Below are positions 1 to 6,805 of a stretch of DNA of 19,095 bases, piece after piece. The notes under the pieces were generated by a model. It saw nothing but the letters and a program-made list of their open reading frames with translations. It ran no database searches and was not told where the DNA came from. The stretch covers positions 35,318 through 54,412 of the forward strand of contig CAJUQM010000015.1 of the NCBI GenBank assembly GCA_910588005.1, read 5' to 3'. Every line of letters starts with the position of its first letter. The first letter of the stretch is position 1. A program made the position numbers and the translations under genes. This stretch comes from an uncultured Oscillibacter sp. (GTDB taxonomy: Bacteria > Bacillota > Clostridia > Oscillospirales > Oscillospiraceae).

Positions 1-18
1 GGGCGCGCTTCTTTCAAA

Positions 19-1041
19 TCAGCTGCCGAACAGCATGGACCGGTTGATATCCGCCAGCTTGCGGGCGCCGCACATGGCCATGGCGTCCGCCAGCTCGCTT
101 TGCAGCTTCTCCACATAGAGCTTCACGCCCTCCGCGCCGCCGCCATAGACCATGTTCACAAAGGGGCGGCAGATCAGCACGCCGTCGGCCCCCAGGGCCA
201 ACGCCTTGAACACGTCCATACCGGACCGGATGCCGCCGTCCACCAGGACGGTCATCTTCCCCCCCACGGCGTCCGCGATCGCGGGCAGCACCTCCGCAGT
301 GGCGGGACACTGGTCCAGCACCCGTCCGCCGTGGTTGGACACCACAATGGCGCCTGCGCCGGCCTCCAGGGCCTTTTTCGCCCCGGCCACGGTCATGATC
401 CCCTTGAGGATCAAGGGCCGCTCCGCCCAGGCGGCGATCTGCCTCAGCTCCTCCACGGTTTTGCTGCCGGCCGGCGGCTCCATGTTTTTCAAAAAGGGCA
501 GGCCCGCCGCGTCAATGTCCATGGCGATGGCAAAGGGGTTCGCCGCCTTTACCAGGTCCATTTTCTCTCTCACCAGCTCCATATTCCAGGGCTTCACAGT
601 GGGTACGCCGCAGCCGCCGTTTTTCGCCAGCACCGCGGCCGCGGCCCGCATGACGTCGTGGTTGACGCCGTCGCCGGTAAAGGCGGCGATTCCCGCCGCC
701 GCGCAGGCGGGAACTAAAATCTCGTTGTACTCCAGGTCGTTGTACTTATCCCCGTAGTGCTGGGTCACCGCTCCGACGGGGGCCGCGAACACCGGCAGGG
801 CCAGTTTCCGCCCAAACAGCTCACAGCTGGTATCCACAGGTCCGCTTTCGCAGATGGTGTCCATGTTGACGCACAGCTCCTGCCATTTCTGGTAGTTGCG
901 GATCGCGCCGGTGCCCAAACCCTTGGCCCCAGGGCCTGGAATGGCGTTTTTGCAGGCCGCTCCGTTGCAGACGGGGCAGGATTTGCAGTAAGGTCCCATA
1001 CAGGTGCGGCTCGCCGCCAGAACTTCCTGATAGGTCATCAT
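19..1041 (-). CDS. FMN-dependent alpha-hydroxy-acid oxidizing protein (LldD/glycolate-oxidase superfamily)
   Basis: A 340-residue TIM-barrel flavoprotein expected to oxidise a 2-hydroxy acid with FMN in the cytoplasm; the substrate is unknown. The C-terminal half carries the family signatures: K213 in LILKG, the active-site loop SNHGGR (H237, R240), and the phosphate-binding DGGIRSG (268-274) followed by GADGVLICRP. D175 in AMDID matches the conserved catalytic-site Asp. The usual QLY motif that supplies a catalytic Tyr reads PTV (147-149), so lactate or glycolate chemistry cannot be assumed. The N-terminus holds five Cys (14, 19, 22, 25, 30), possibly a metal or Fe-S site. I chose the start at 1041 (tandem ATG ATG) because GGAGGGAGA lies just upstream; an in-frame extension to 1155 has no such site and runs through the promoter at 1076-1104. 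The family call is firm; the substrate is not. Confidence 0.9.
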   Translation of the reverse strand: MMTYQEVLAASRTCMGPYCKSCPVCNGAACKNAIPGPGAKGLGTGAIRNYQKWQELCVNMDTICESGPVDTSCELFGRKLALPVFAAPVGAVTQHYGDKYNDLEYNEILVPACAAAGIAAFTGDGVNHDVMRAAAAVLAKNGGCGVPTVKPWNMELVREKMDLVKAANPFAIAMDIDAAGLPFLKNMEPPAGSKTVEELRQIAAWAERPLILKGIMTVAGAKKALEAGAGAIVVSNHGGRVLDQCPATAEVLPAIADAVGGKMTVLVDGGIRSGMDVFKALALGADGVLICRPFVNMVYGGGAEGVKLYVEKLQSELADAMAMCGARKLADINRSMLFGS

Positions 1042-1075
1042 CGTTCTCCCTCCAAAACAGTAAGTTGTTGGCCCT

Positions 1076-1104
1076 ATTTTACCGTCTTTTGGGGAAAAAG
1101 GCAA
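1076..1104 (-). promoter_or_regulatory. Sigma-A-type promoter for the hydroxy-acid oxidase gene
   Basis: On the minus strand, TTGCCT (1104-1099) and TAAAAT (1081-1076) are separated by 17 nt. The -10 lies about 35 nt before the ATG at 1041, leaving a short leader with the ribosome binding site. It sits in the divergent gap shared with the DUF4349 gene. Called by eye. Confidence 0.6.
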
Positions 1105-1221
1105 GGTGGGAAAATTTCTTTTCAGACACACAAGGCCGGAACCTTTTCCTCCCAATTCCGTCTATATAGTCGAGAACTCCGTGCGGAAGACCGGAGAAAA
1201 GAAGCAAAGGAGGTCCACAAC

Positions 1222-2184
1222 ATGAAAAAGCACATTGGAGGAACCCTTCTGGCCCTGGCGATGATTCTGGCCCTGCTCACCGCCTGCGGGGGCGGCAAGA
1301 GCGCCAACGGCAACTCCGCCAGCAGCGCCCCCGCGGCTGCGGACACGGCAGTGGAGGGACCGTCGGGGGCGCCGGAGGCACCGATGGACCCGGAGCAGGG
1401 GGAGTACGGCTACTACCAGGAGTCCGCCTCCCTGGACCAGGGGGGAAACAATGCTCTGCGGGACGCCAAAATAATCCGCACCGCCAATCTGGAGATGGAG
1501 ACCACCGCCTTTGACGGGGCCGTGGAAAGTCTCAGCCGCCTGACAAAGGAAATGGGTGGCTACTATGAGAACAGCTCCCTCCGCACCGGCGGCAGCGGCT
1601 ACCGCTGGGCGGACTACACCGTCCGGGTTCCGGCGGAGCGGTACGACGAATTCCTCCTCCGGGCCGGAGAGCTTTGCAATCTGACCTGGCGGTCCGAGAG
1701 CGCGGAAAACGTGACGGAGGCCTACTACGACACGGAGGGCCGCCTGCGGACACAGCAGATCAAGCTGGAGCGGCTTCAAGAACTGCTGAGCCGGGCGGAG
1801 GTCATGGAGGATATCATCACCATCGAATCCGCCATCTCCGAGACGGAATACCAGATCGAAAGCCTCTCCGGCACCCTGCGCCGCTATGATGCCCTGGTGG
1901 ACTTCGCCACTGTCTCCATCAACCTCCGGGAGGTCTACAAGCTCTCCAGCGTGGAGGAGGTCCCGGACAGCTTTGCCGCCCGGATCGGCTCCGCCTTCAC
2001 CGCCGGCCTGACCGCCTTCACCTCCGGCGCGGAAAATCTGATCGTGGGTCTGGCCTATAGTTGGATGTGGCTGCTGACGCTGGCGGTGATCCTCGCCGCC
2101 CTCCTCCGGTTCCTGTGGAAGCACAAGCGCCGTTTCACCGCGGCCAAAACAGAAAAAACGGATGACAACGCTCCGAAAACCTGA
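1222..2184 (+). CDS. DUF4349 domain-containing lipoprotein
   Basis: A 320-residue predicted surface lipoprotein of unknown function. The N-terminus is a lipoprotein signal peptide (KK, hydrophobic run, lipobox LTAC, lipidated Cys22). A low-complexity Gly/Ser/Ala/Pro linker follows to about residue 75. The DUF4349 domain starts near RTANLEMET (86-94). A heptad-like coiled coil covers about 173-222, and one transmembrane helix (279-298) is followed by a basic tail. Lipid anchor plus C-terminal helix would tether both ends to the membrane, as is usual for this family. The start follows a strong AAAGGAGGT site at 1207-1215; in-frame codons further upstream run through the divergent intergenic region and are rejected. 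The metallo-hydrolase gene follows on the same strand but a terminator separates them. The family is clear; the role is not known. Confidence 0.88.
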   Translation: MKKHIGGTLLALAMILALLTACGGGKSANGNSASSAPAAADTAVEGPSGAPEAPMDPEQGEYGYYQESASLDQGGNNALRDAKIIRTANLEMETTAFDGAVESLSRLTKEMGGYYENSSLRTGGSGYRWADYTVRVPAERYDEFLLRAGELCNLTWRSESAENVTEAYYDTEGRLRTQQIKLERLQELLSRAEVMEDIITIESAISETEYQIESLSGTLRRYDALVDFATVSINLREVYKLSSVEEVPDSFAARIGSAFTAGLTAFTSGAENLIVGLAYSWMWLLTLAVILAALLRFLWKHKRRFTAAKTEKTDDNAPKT

Positions 2185-2192
2185 TAGACTCA

Positions 2193-2217
2193 AGAGGCGG
2201 GGAGATCCCCCGCCTCT
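2193..2217 (+). terminator. Intrinsic terminator after the DUF4349 gene
   Basis: A perfect 10-bp GC-rich stem (2193-2202 with 2208-2217) with a 5-nt loop lies 9 nt past the stop. The downstream tract (GTTACTG) has few Ts, so termination may be partial and some transcripts may continue into the metallo-hydrolase gene. Confidence 0.6.
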
Positions 2218-2243
2218 GTTACTGATATAAAGGAGGACTTGCC

Positions 2244-2855
2244 ATGAAGCTCACCTGGCTGGGCCACGCATGCTTCCTGCTGGAGCAGGCTGGCTATACC
2301 GTTTTACTGGACCCCTACACCGGCGTAGAGGGCTACCCGCCCCTGCGGGCCGCCGCGCACCAGGTGTTTTGCAGCCACCAGCACTTTGACCACTGCGCCG
2401 TGGAGCTGGCGGAGCCGCTGCCCGCGCGGGAGTGCCCCTTTGCCGTACGGGAGATTCCCACCTTCCATGACGGCCAGGGCGGCGCCCTGCGGGGCGAGAA
2501 CACCATCCGGGTCTTTTCCGCCGGAGGATTCACCGCCGCCCATCTGGGAGACCTGGGGCATCAGCTCTCCCAGGCGCAGCTGGAGGCTGTGGGCCAGGTA
2601 GACCTGGTGATGGTTCCCGTGGGCGGCACATACACCGTGGACGCCGCCGGGGCAAAACAGGTCTGCGAGGCCCTCTCCCCCAAGTGGACCGTCCCCATGC
2701 ACTACCGCCATGCCCCATACGGCCTGCCCAACGTGGACGGGGTGGAGGAATTTCTCTCCATGTGGCCGGCAGAACTCGTCCACCGCCTGGACGGCTCCGC
2801 TCTGGAGCTGCCCCTGCCGGACCGGGGCGTATGGGTTCCGCAATTTCAGGCATAG
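2244..2855 (+). CDS. MBL-fold metal-dependent hydrolase (small, UlaG/L-ascorbate-lactonase-like)
   Basis: A 203-residue cytoplasmic metallo-beta-lactamase-fold protein of the compact group often annotated as Zn-dependent hydrolase of the UlaG type. The metal ligands are visible: HxHxDH as H45-Q-H47-F-D49-H50, then H100 and D103 in HLGDLGH, and H153 in PMHYR. The segment PVGGTYT (125-131) before the last His is typical of this subgroup, which has a late C-terminal His and no extra substrate domain. The substrate cannot be read from sequence. The start follows AAAGGAGG at 2229-2236. The gene ends against the converging thioesterase gene and shares a terminator with it. No signal peptide is seen. 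The fold is near certain; the reaction is open. Confidence 0.88.
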   Translation: MKLTWLGHACFLLEQAGYTVLLDPYTGVEGYPPLRAAAHQVFCSHQHFDHCAVELAEPLPARECPFAVREIPTFHDGQGGALRGENTIRVFSAGGFTAAHLGDLGHQLSQAQLEAVGQVDLVMVPVGGTYTVDAAGAKQVCEALSPKWTVPMHYRHAPYGLPNVDGVEEFLSMWPAELVHRLDGSALELPLPDRGVWVPQFQA

Positions 2856-2856
2856 A

Positions 2857-2889
2857 GAAACGGGACCCGGTCATACCGGGTCCCGTTTC
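2857..2889. terminator. Bidirectional terminator between converging genes
   Basis: A perfect 15-bp inverted repeat (2857-2871 with 2875-2889) with a 3-nt loop begins right after the stop of the MBL hydrolase and lies about 70 nt beyond the stop of the thioesterase on the other strand. Its T residues sit within and just after the stem, so it probably ends transcription from both sides. Confidence 0.75.
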
Positions 2890-2958
2890 CCTTACCGGAA
2901 GCCGGCGGTCCGCCGTCCATCCTCCCCAGGGGGCTGTCTTCGCACAAACGCCCCGGTT

Positions 2959-3705
2959 TCAAAACACGCACAGGGCGGTAAAGCACGCTCCCTCCGGCCC
3001 CAGGCCCTCCATACGGTAACCCTCTCCCTCCCGAAGGCCCAAGAGCCGCAGGTCCTCTCCCAGCGTGGTCTCTTTGCTGTAATTGATGTAGAACTCCCGG
3101 GGAATGCGCTCCTGCAAATCCCCCGGCAGGTAGTCCCACACAATATCGCCGTAATTGGCGCTGTACACATGGCCGTTGCCGTCCAGGTCAGACCAGCGGA
3201 TCTGCCGGATGCCCAGCTCCTCCGCCTCCTCCCGGGGCAGGACAATCTTCCGTGGTTCCGGGCAGTCGATCTCCTTGGGGCAGACCGTCAGCGCCTTGGC
3301 GGTAAAGGAGCCGGGACGCAAAATCCTCCTCGTCACCGGATCCACCAAGATCCAGTCGCTGCGGACACAGGCGCACAGCCTCCCCTCCTGGTCCGCCATC
3401 TCATACACCCGCTGCATGTGCGCTCCCCGCACCCCGTTCTCCCAGGTGGTGATATCCAGCACCTCCTGCGCCCGGGGACAGCGGTGAATCTTAACCGCAA
3501 TGCGGGAGAGTAAAAACGCCTCCCGCATCTCCAGCAGCTTCTCATGGGTCAATCCCCGGGCGTCATAATCATATCCCGCGTAATTGGCCACCTTACGCAG
3601 CAGAGCGGAGACCCGGGCGTTTTTATTTCGGTCGCAGTCGGCAAAGGTCAATTCCTCCTGGCGGAAATAGCTGTTTTCCGTCAGCTTGATTTTAAAAGAA
3701 TCCAC
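2959..3705 (-). CDS. Acyl-ACP thioesterase (FatA/FatB-like, PF01643 family)
   Basis: A 248-residue cytoplasmic enzyme expected to hydrolyse acyl-acyl carrier protein and release a free fatty acid, ending chain elongation. It has the double-hotdog layout of bacterial acyl-ACP thioesterases. The N-terminal hotdog opens with FADCDRNKNARVSALLR (21-37), and the linker is around 150-165. The C-terminal hotdog carries WSDLDGNGHVYSANY (171-185), which holds the Asn/His pair (N177, H179) of the NxHxxN active-site motif; the second Asn of the plant motif is Ser here. Length fits the bacterial family. The start is GTG at 3705, with AAGGAG 11 nt upstream and no better alternative. It is transcribed alone from its own promoter. 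Chain-length preference cannot be read. Confidence 0.9.
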   Translation of the reverse strand: MDSFKIKLTENSYFRQEELTFADCDRNKNARVSALLRKVANYAGYDYDARGLTHEKLLEMREAFLLSRIAVKIHRCPRAQEVLDITTWENGVRGAHMQRVYEMADQEGRLCACVRSDWILVDPVTRRILRPGSFTAKALTVCPKEIDCPEPRKIVLPREEAEELGIRQIRWSDLDGNGHVYSANYGDIVWDYLPGDLQERIPREFYINYSKETTLGEDLRLLGLREGEGYRMEGLGPEGACFTALCVF

Positions 3706-3743
3706 GGCGGTTTCGGCTCCTTCTTATCATTTGTCTGGTGTTT

Positions 3744-3772
3744 ATCATACCACAAGCTCCACGGTCACACAA
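3744..3772 (-). promoter_or_regulatory. Promoter for the acyl-ACP thioesterase gene
   Basis: Minus-strand TTGTGT (3772-3767), 17-nt spacer, then TATGAT (3749-3744) preceded by TGG, an extended -10. It lies about 40 nt before the GTG start at 3705. Called by eye. Confidence 0.65.
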
Positions 3773-3785
3773 CCGCAGTTGCAAA

Positions 3786-3836
3786 ATTTTCAAAGGCGCG
3801 GAGAGGCCGGACGCTTCTTGCCCCCGGCCTCTCCGC
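3786..3836 (-). terminator. Intrinsic terminator of the TM1266-ABC transporter operon
   Basis: A perfect 13-bp GC-rich stem (3836-3824 with 3810-3798 on the minus strand) with a 13-nt loop begins about 5 nt after the ATPase stop codon. It is followed by GCCTTTGAAAATTTT, a T-containing tract. It separates the operon from the downstream thioesterase promoter. Confidence 0.7.
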
Positions 3837-3841
3837 CGCTA

Positions 3842-4438
3842 TCACTCCCCGCAATGGCGCAACCCGCCGGGCAGACGGACAATCTCCGCCCCCAGGCCCG
3901 CCGCGTCCTCCGGACTGTGCGTCACCAGCAGAACGGGACGCTCTCCCGCCCTGCGGCGGAGGCACTCCCGCGCTCTTTCCCGGATCTCCGCGTCCAGTCC
4001 GGCAAAGGGTTCGTCCAGGGCCAGGGCGTCGCTCTTTGCCAGCAGCGCCCGGGCCAGAGCCAGCCGCCTCCTCATGCCGCCGGAGAACTCCCGGACGGCC
4101 TTGCCGTCCGTGTTCCCCAGCCCAAGCTCCGCCAGCAGTGCGGCGGCTTTCTCCGCCTCATAATCCCGCCCCAGGACAAACCGCAGATTTCCCGCAGCGT
4201 CCAGGTGCTCCAGCAGCCGGTCCTCCTGAAAGACCGCCGCCCACCGGCAGTTCTCCGCCCCCTCCGCCACGCCGCGGTCCGCCGCCTCCAGGCCCAGCAA
4301 AACGCGGAGCAGCGTGGTCTTTCCCGCCCCCGAGGGGGCCATGATGCAGGTGACGCCGGGTCCGGCGGCAAAATTCACTCCCTGTAATACCGTTACGCCG
4401 CCATAGGCCTTCCAGAGATCCCTCACCCGAATTTCCAT
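3842..4438 (-). CDS. ABC transporter ATP-binding protein (NitT/TauT/SsuB type)
   Basis: A compact 198-residue nucleotide-binding subunit that would power import by the permease and binding protein encoded just upstream. All motor motifs are present: Walker A APSGAGKTT (34-42), Q-loop Gln71 in VFQED, signature FSGGM (118-122) followed by RRRLALARAL, Walker B ALALDEP (138-144) with catalytic Glu143, D-loop GLD, and switch His174 in VTHS. It is shorter than typical SsuB/TauB proteins (about 250), lacking the C-terminal extension. The start ATG overlaps the permease stop by 16 nt, indicating translational coupling. It is the last gene of the operon and is followed at once by a terminator. The substrate is unknown. 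Confidence 0.93.
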   Translation of the reverse strand: MEIRVRDLWKAYGGVTVLQGVNFAAGPGVTCIMAPSGAGKTTLLRVLLGLEAADRGVAEGAENCRWAAVFQEDRLLEHLDAAGNLRFVLGRDYEAEKAAALLAELGLGNTDGKAVREFSGGMRRRLALARALLAKSDALALDEPFAGLDAEIRERARECLRRRAGERPVLLVTHSPEDAAGLGAEIVRLPGGLRHCGE

Positions 4439-5199
4439 TGCGCCGCCTTTCCCGCAACCGCGTCCACCAGCTTCAAAAAAAGCCGCTCAAACACCACGGA
4501 CACCGCCACAATGGCGGCGGTCCACGCAAAGAGATCCGGCGTCTGAAAATAGATCTTGGCGGTGTACAGCCGCTCTCCCATGGACCCGCCGGGCAGGCCG
4601 ATGACCTCTGCCGCAACACCCGCCTTCCAGCAAAGGCCCAGTCCCAGGGAGGCGGCGGAGCGGAAATAGGGCAGTACCTGGGGCAAATAGATCCCCCACA
4701 GCCGCCGGGACAGGGGCACCCGAAATACCCGGGCCATCTCCAGCAGCTTCCGGTCCGTCTGGCAGATCCCCTCCAGCAGGTTCAGGTACACCGTGGGAAA
4801 CACCATCAAAAAGGCGATAAACAGCGGCAGCCGGCTGCCGTCCAGCCATACGAGAGCCAAAATGATGAACGAGGCCACCGGCGTGGCCTTCACCGCCGCC
4901 ACCGGCGGCAGCAGCAGCTCCCGCACCCAGGCATACCGGGATGCCAGCGCCGCAAAAACCGCCGCCGTCAGGCAGGAGAGCAGAAAGCCCCCCAGAATCC
5001 GGCAGGCCGACCAGCCCACGGCCCGCCAAAAGGCGGCGGTGGCCGCCAGCTCCCCCAGCCGCGCCAAGGACGCCGCGGGAGACGCCAGCAGCAATCCCCC
5101 GTGGGGATAGACCGCCGCCAGGGCCATGGCTCCCAGCTGCCACGCCAGCAGCCAGACGGCCACCGCCCAAGGGCGGAGGGCGGCCTTACGCTGCGCCAT
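4423..5199 (-). CDS. ABC transporter permease (NitT/TauT/SsuC, BPD_transp_1 type)
   Basis: A 258-residue inner-membrane subunit with about six hydrophobic helices: near residues 10-30, 55-75, 85-105, 110-130, the pair around 190-210, and 225-245. The cytoplasmic coupling loop is readable as LEMARVFRVPLSRRLWGIYL, the EAA-type sequence that docks on the ATPase. It pairs with the binding protein upstream and the ATPase downstream. I start it at 5199 (MAQRK), which overlaps the end of the binding-protein gene by 14 nt. No clear Shine-Dalgarno is seen, so translation is probably coupled. A longer in-frame opening back to 5376 only shadows the binding-protein gene and reads as Arg/Ser-rich nonsense. 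Confidence 0.92.
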   Translation of the reverse strand: MAQRKAALRPWAVAVWLLAWQLGAMALAAVYPHGGLLLASPAASLARLGELAATAAFWRAVGWSACRILGGFLLSCLTAAVFAALASRYAWVRELLLPPVAAVKATPVASFIILALVWLDGSRLPLFIAFLMVFPTVYLNLLEGICQTDRKLLEMARVFRVPLSRRLWGIYLPQVLPYFRSAASLGLGLCWKAGVAAEVIGLPGGSMGERLYTAKIYFQTPDLFAWTAAIVAVSVVFERLFLKLVDAVAGKAAQWKFG

Positions 5200-6232
5200 A
5201 GAAGAAGTCGTCCCGGGGCAGCCGGCCGCCCACGGACTCCGGCGCGGTCTCGCTGAGGATCTGGAGGTAGCCGGAGAGCTTGTCATACATCTCCTGTCCC
5301 GTGAGGCAGACGATGTTGCACTGCGGCAGGGCCTTCTCCGCCAGGGCCGCGCTCTCCACAATGCCGTACTCCGCAATCAGCGCTCCGGCCTCCGCAGGGT
5401 TGGCGTTGACCCAGCTCACGGAGGCGGCGTACTCTTCTAAAAAGCGCTCCGCCAGCTCCGGATGCTCCTCCACAAAGGCCCGCCGGGCCACCGCCACGCC
5501 GGTGATCATGGCGGAGCCGTTGTCCAGGGCGTCCCACTCCGCCGTCAGATCCAGCGCCGTCCGCAGGTCTTCGATCTTTCCCTGGGCCGCGGTGACAAAG
5601 GGCTGGGGCAGCATGGCGATGTCCGCCGTTCCCGCCGCCATGGCGGCCACACATTCGGCGTGCTCGCTCTTCCAGTCGATTGTCACGTCCTGATCCGGGT
5701 CAATGCCGTTCTGGGCCAGGAGATACCGCAGGCCGTACTCCGGCGTGGCCCCCTTTCCGGCGGAGACAATCGTCCTCCCCCGCAGATCCTCTACGGTCTG
5801 AACCGTATCCCCCTTCTCCACAATATAGAGAACACCCAGGGTGTTTACCGCCAGGCACACAATTCCGCCCTCCGTCTTGTTGTAGAGCACGGAGGCCAGG
5901 TTGGCGGGAACGCAGGCCACGTCCAGGTCTCCCTTGATGAGGGCGGGGGTCACCTCGTCGGCGGAGCCAGCCAGGGTGAACTGGTCCAAGCCGTCCGCAG
6001 CCATCATGCGGACCATGCCCATGGCGGTGGGTCCTTTCAGGGCGGCCGCCCGGAAAACAGCGGGTTCCACCGGAACTTCCTCCGGACCGCCGGACTGGTC
6101 TGGCTCCGGCGCGGCGGCCTCTGAAGGCGCGGGGGACTGGTCCGGCACCTCCGCGCTCCGGCCGCAGGCGCTTAGGGAGAGGAGGAGGAAAAGGGTCAAG
6201 GATACGGATAGGAGTTTGTGATACAGTTTCAT
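5186..6232 (-). CDS. ABC transporter substrate-binding lipoprotein (NitT/TauT/SsuA-like)
   Basis: A 348-residue extracytoplasmic solute-binding lipoprotein. The signal peptide ends in lipobox LSAC (Cys23), followed by an acidic, Pro/Glu-rich linker to about residue 56. The binding domain begins FRAAALKGPTAMGMVRMM and shows the NMT1/SsuA-like pattern: SADEVTPALIKGDLDVACVP, a VNTLGVLYIVEKG strand, GKGATPEYGLRYLL, and DIAMLPQPFVTAA. I remember proteins of this kind in Clostridia encoded beside TM1266-type regulators, with no established ligand. It is second in the operon, about 100 nt after the regulator gene, and overlaps the permease start. The ribosome binding site is modest (AGAGG). Sulfonate, nitrate or thiamine-precursor import should not be assumed from the family name. 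Confidence 0.92.
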   Translation of the reverse strand: MKLYHKLLSVSLTLFLLLSLSACGRSAEVPDQSPAPSEAAAPEPDQSGGPEEVPVEPAVFRAAALKGPTAMGMVRMMAADGLDQFTLAGSADEVTPALIKGDLDVACVPANLASVLYNKTEGGIVCLAVNTLGVLYIVEKGDTVQTVEDLRGRTIVSAGKGATPEYGLRYLLAQNGIDPDQDVTIDWKSEHAECVAAMAAGTADIAMLPQPFVTAAQGKIEDLRTALDLTAEWDALDNGSAMITGVAVARRAFVEEHPELAERFLEEYAASVSWVNANPAEAGALIAEYGIVESAALAEKALPQCNIVCLTGQEMYDKLSGYLQILSETAPESVGGRLPRDDFFYGAA

Positions 6233-6258
6233 GATAAATGCCTCTTTTTCTTATTCTT

Positions 6259-6327
6259 GCCGGGGCATCGCCCCGGCATCCACGGGGGCAATGCCCCGCA
6301 CCCCCGCCGCCCTTTTCAAAGGGCGGC
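6259..6327. repeat. Cluster of three GC-rich inverted repeats between the regulator and binding-protein genes
   Basis: The 104-nt gap inside the operon is packed with palindromes: an 8-bp stem with a 3-nt loop (6259-6277), a near-perfect palindrome GGGGCAATGCCCC (6285-6297), and a 10-bp stem (6306-6315 with 6318-6327). None is followed by a T-run on the minus strand, so they are not good terminators. They could be a REP-like repeat unit or RNA structures that set the ratio of regulator to transporter mRNA. Confidence 0.65.
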
Positions 6328-6336
6328 CCTGAGCGT

Positions 6337-6597
6337 TCACGATTGCAGCGCCGCCTCCGGCGCGTACACCGTCTTGGCGGTCACGCCGGGGAGCCGCCCC
6401 AGCTTGCCGGACAGCGCCGAGATTACGTCCGCCGGGGCATCCATGGCCACGCTGATGATATTCACGCCTCTCGCCGGAGCAGGTATGCCCATCCGCCCGA
6501 TGATATACCCCCCATACCGGTGCAGCAGCTCGTTCAGCTCCGCCACGGCGCTGCCCTGGCGGACGATGATGGCCACCACAGCCACCCGGGTCTCCAT
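6337..6597 (-). CDS. TM1266-family iron-only hydrogenase system putative regulator
   Basis: An 86-residue small protein matching the TM1266 family, annotated as putative regulator of the [FeFe]-hydrogenase system because members co-occur with the H-cluster maturases. The characteristic run is intact: METRVAVVAIIV at the start, ELNELLHRYGGYIIGRMGIP (about 20-39), GVNIISVAMDAP (44-55), DVISALSGKLGRLPGV (57-72) and a short tail. The fold is known to be ferredoxin/ACT-like (as in the NikR C-terminal domain), with no DNA-binding helix of its own. It is the first gene after a strong promoter and an attenuator-like leader and precedes an ABC importer. A GGAGG-type site lies immediately before the ATG. 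No hydrogenase or maturase gene is in the window. The family call rests on recalled consensus. Confidence 0.88.
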   Translation of the reverse strand: METRVAVVAIIVRQGSAVAELNELLHRYGGYIIGRMGIPAPARGVNIISVAMDAPADVISALSGKLGRLPGVTAKTVYAPEAALQS

Positions 6598-6805
6598 ACG
6601 CCCTCCCCCTCTCCTGAAATCATTAAAAATATCCCCTCCGCCGTCCGGCAGAGGGGATCAACACAGCACAGCAAAACGCGGGGACCTCCCGCGCCGCCTC
6701 TCTCCTCTTACGGCTCGGGTGCAATGCCTCGCCGCCAGAACGACAGAATCAAATTTCCCGTCCGCCGGTCAGAGCGCCTTTGGGCGGCTTCCCGGGAACG
6801 GGAAA
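6598..6805 (-). promoter_or_regulatory. Structured 5' leader (candidate riboswitch/attenuator) of the TM1266-ABC operon
   Basis: The transcript from the promoter at 6806-6835 has about 200 untranslated nt before the ATG at 6597. It is GC-rich with several possible helices, including an internal stem CGCGGG...CCCGCG with a 5-nt loop, followed by TTTT. It ends in an intrinsic terminator (6625-6658) placed 28 nt before the start codon. An upstream stretch AGAGGAGA can pair, with one mismatch, with the terminator's UCCCCUCU arm and could act as an antiterminator. I looked for the core motifs of TPP, cobalamin, FMN, SAM-I, THF, guanidine-I, fluoride and T-box elements and found no convincing match. 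Regulation by attenuation is inferred from the layout; the ligand or factor is unknown. Confidence 0.6.
6625..6658 (-). terminator. Intrinsic (attenuator) terminator in the leader of the TM1266 gene
   Basis: On the minus strand a 13-bp stem (6658-6646 with 6643-6631, including one G-U pair) is followed at once by ATTTTTAATG. It lies between the promoter and the first gene, so it must be bypassed for expression. Confidence 0.75.

Noticed and set aside
5200..5376. Longer N-terminus for the ABC permease
   Set aside because: The extra 59 residues are Arg/Ser/Pro-rich and only shadow the 3' end of the binding-protein gene. The transmembrane protein proper begins at MAQRK.
6598..6805. TPP, FMN or T-box element upstream of the TM1266 gene
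   Set aside because: ACCGGCGG and GGGAAATT recall pieces of the FMN element, and GGGAGGTCCCCGCG recalls a T-box, but the order, spacing and other conserved boxes are missing. No TPP core (CTGAGA plus the second half) is present.
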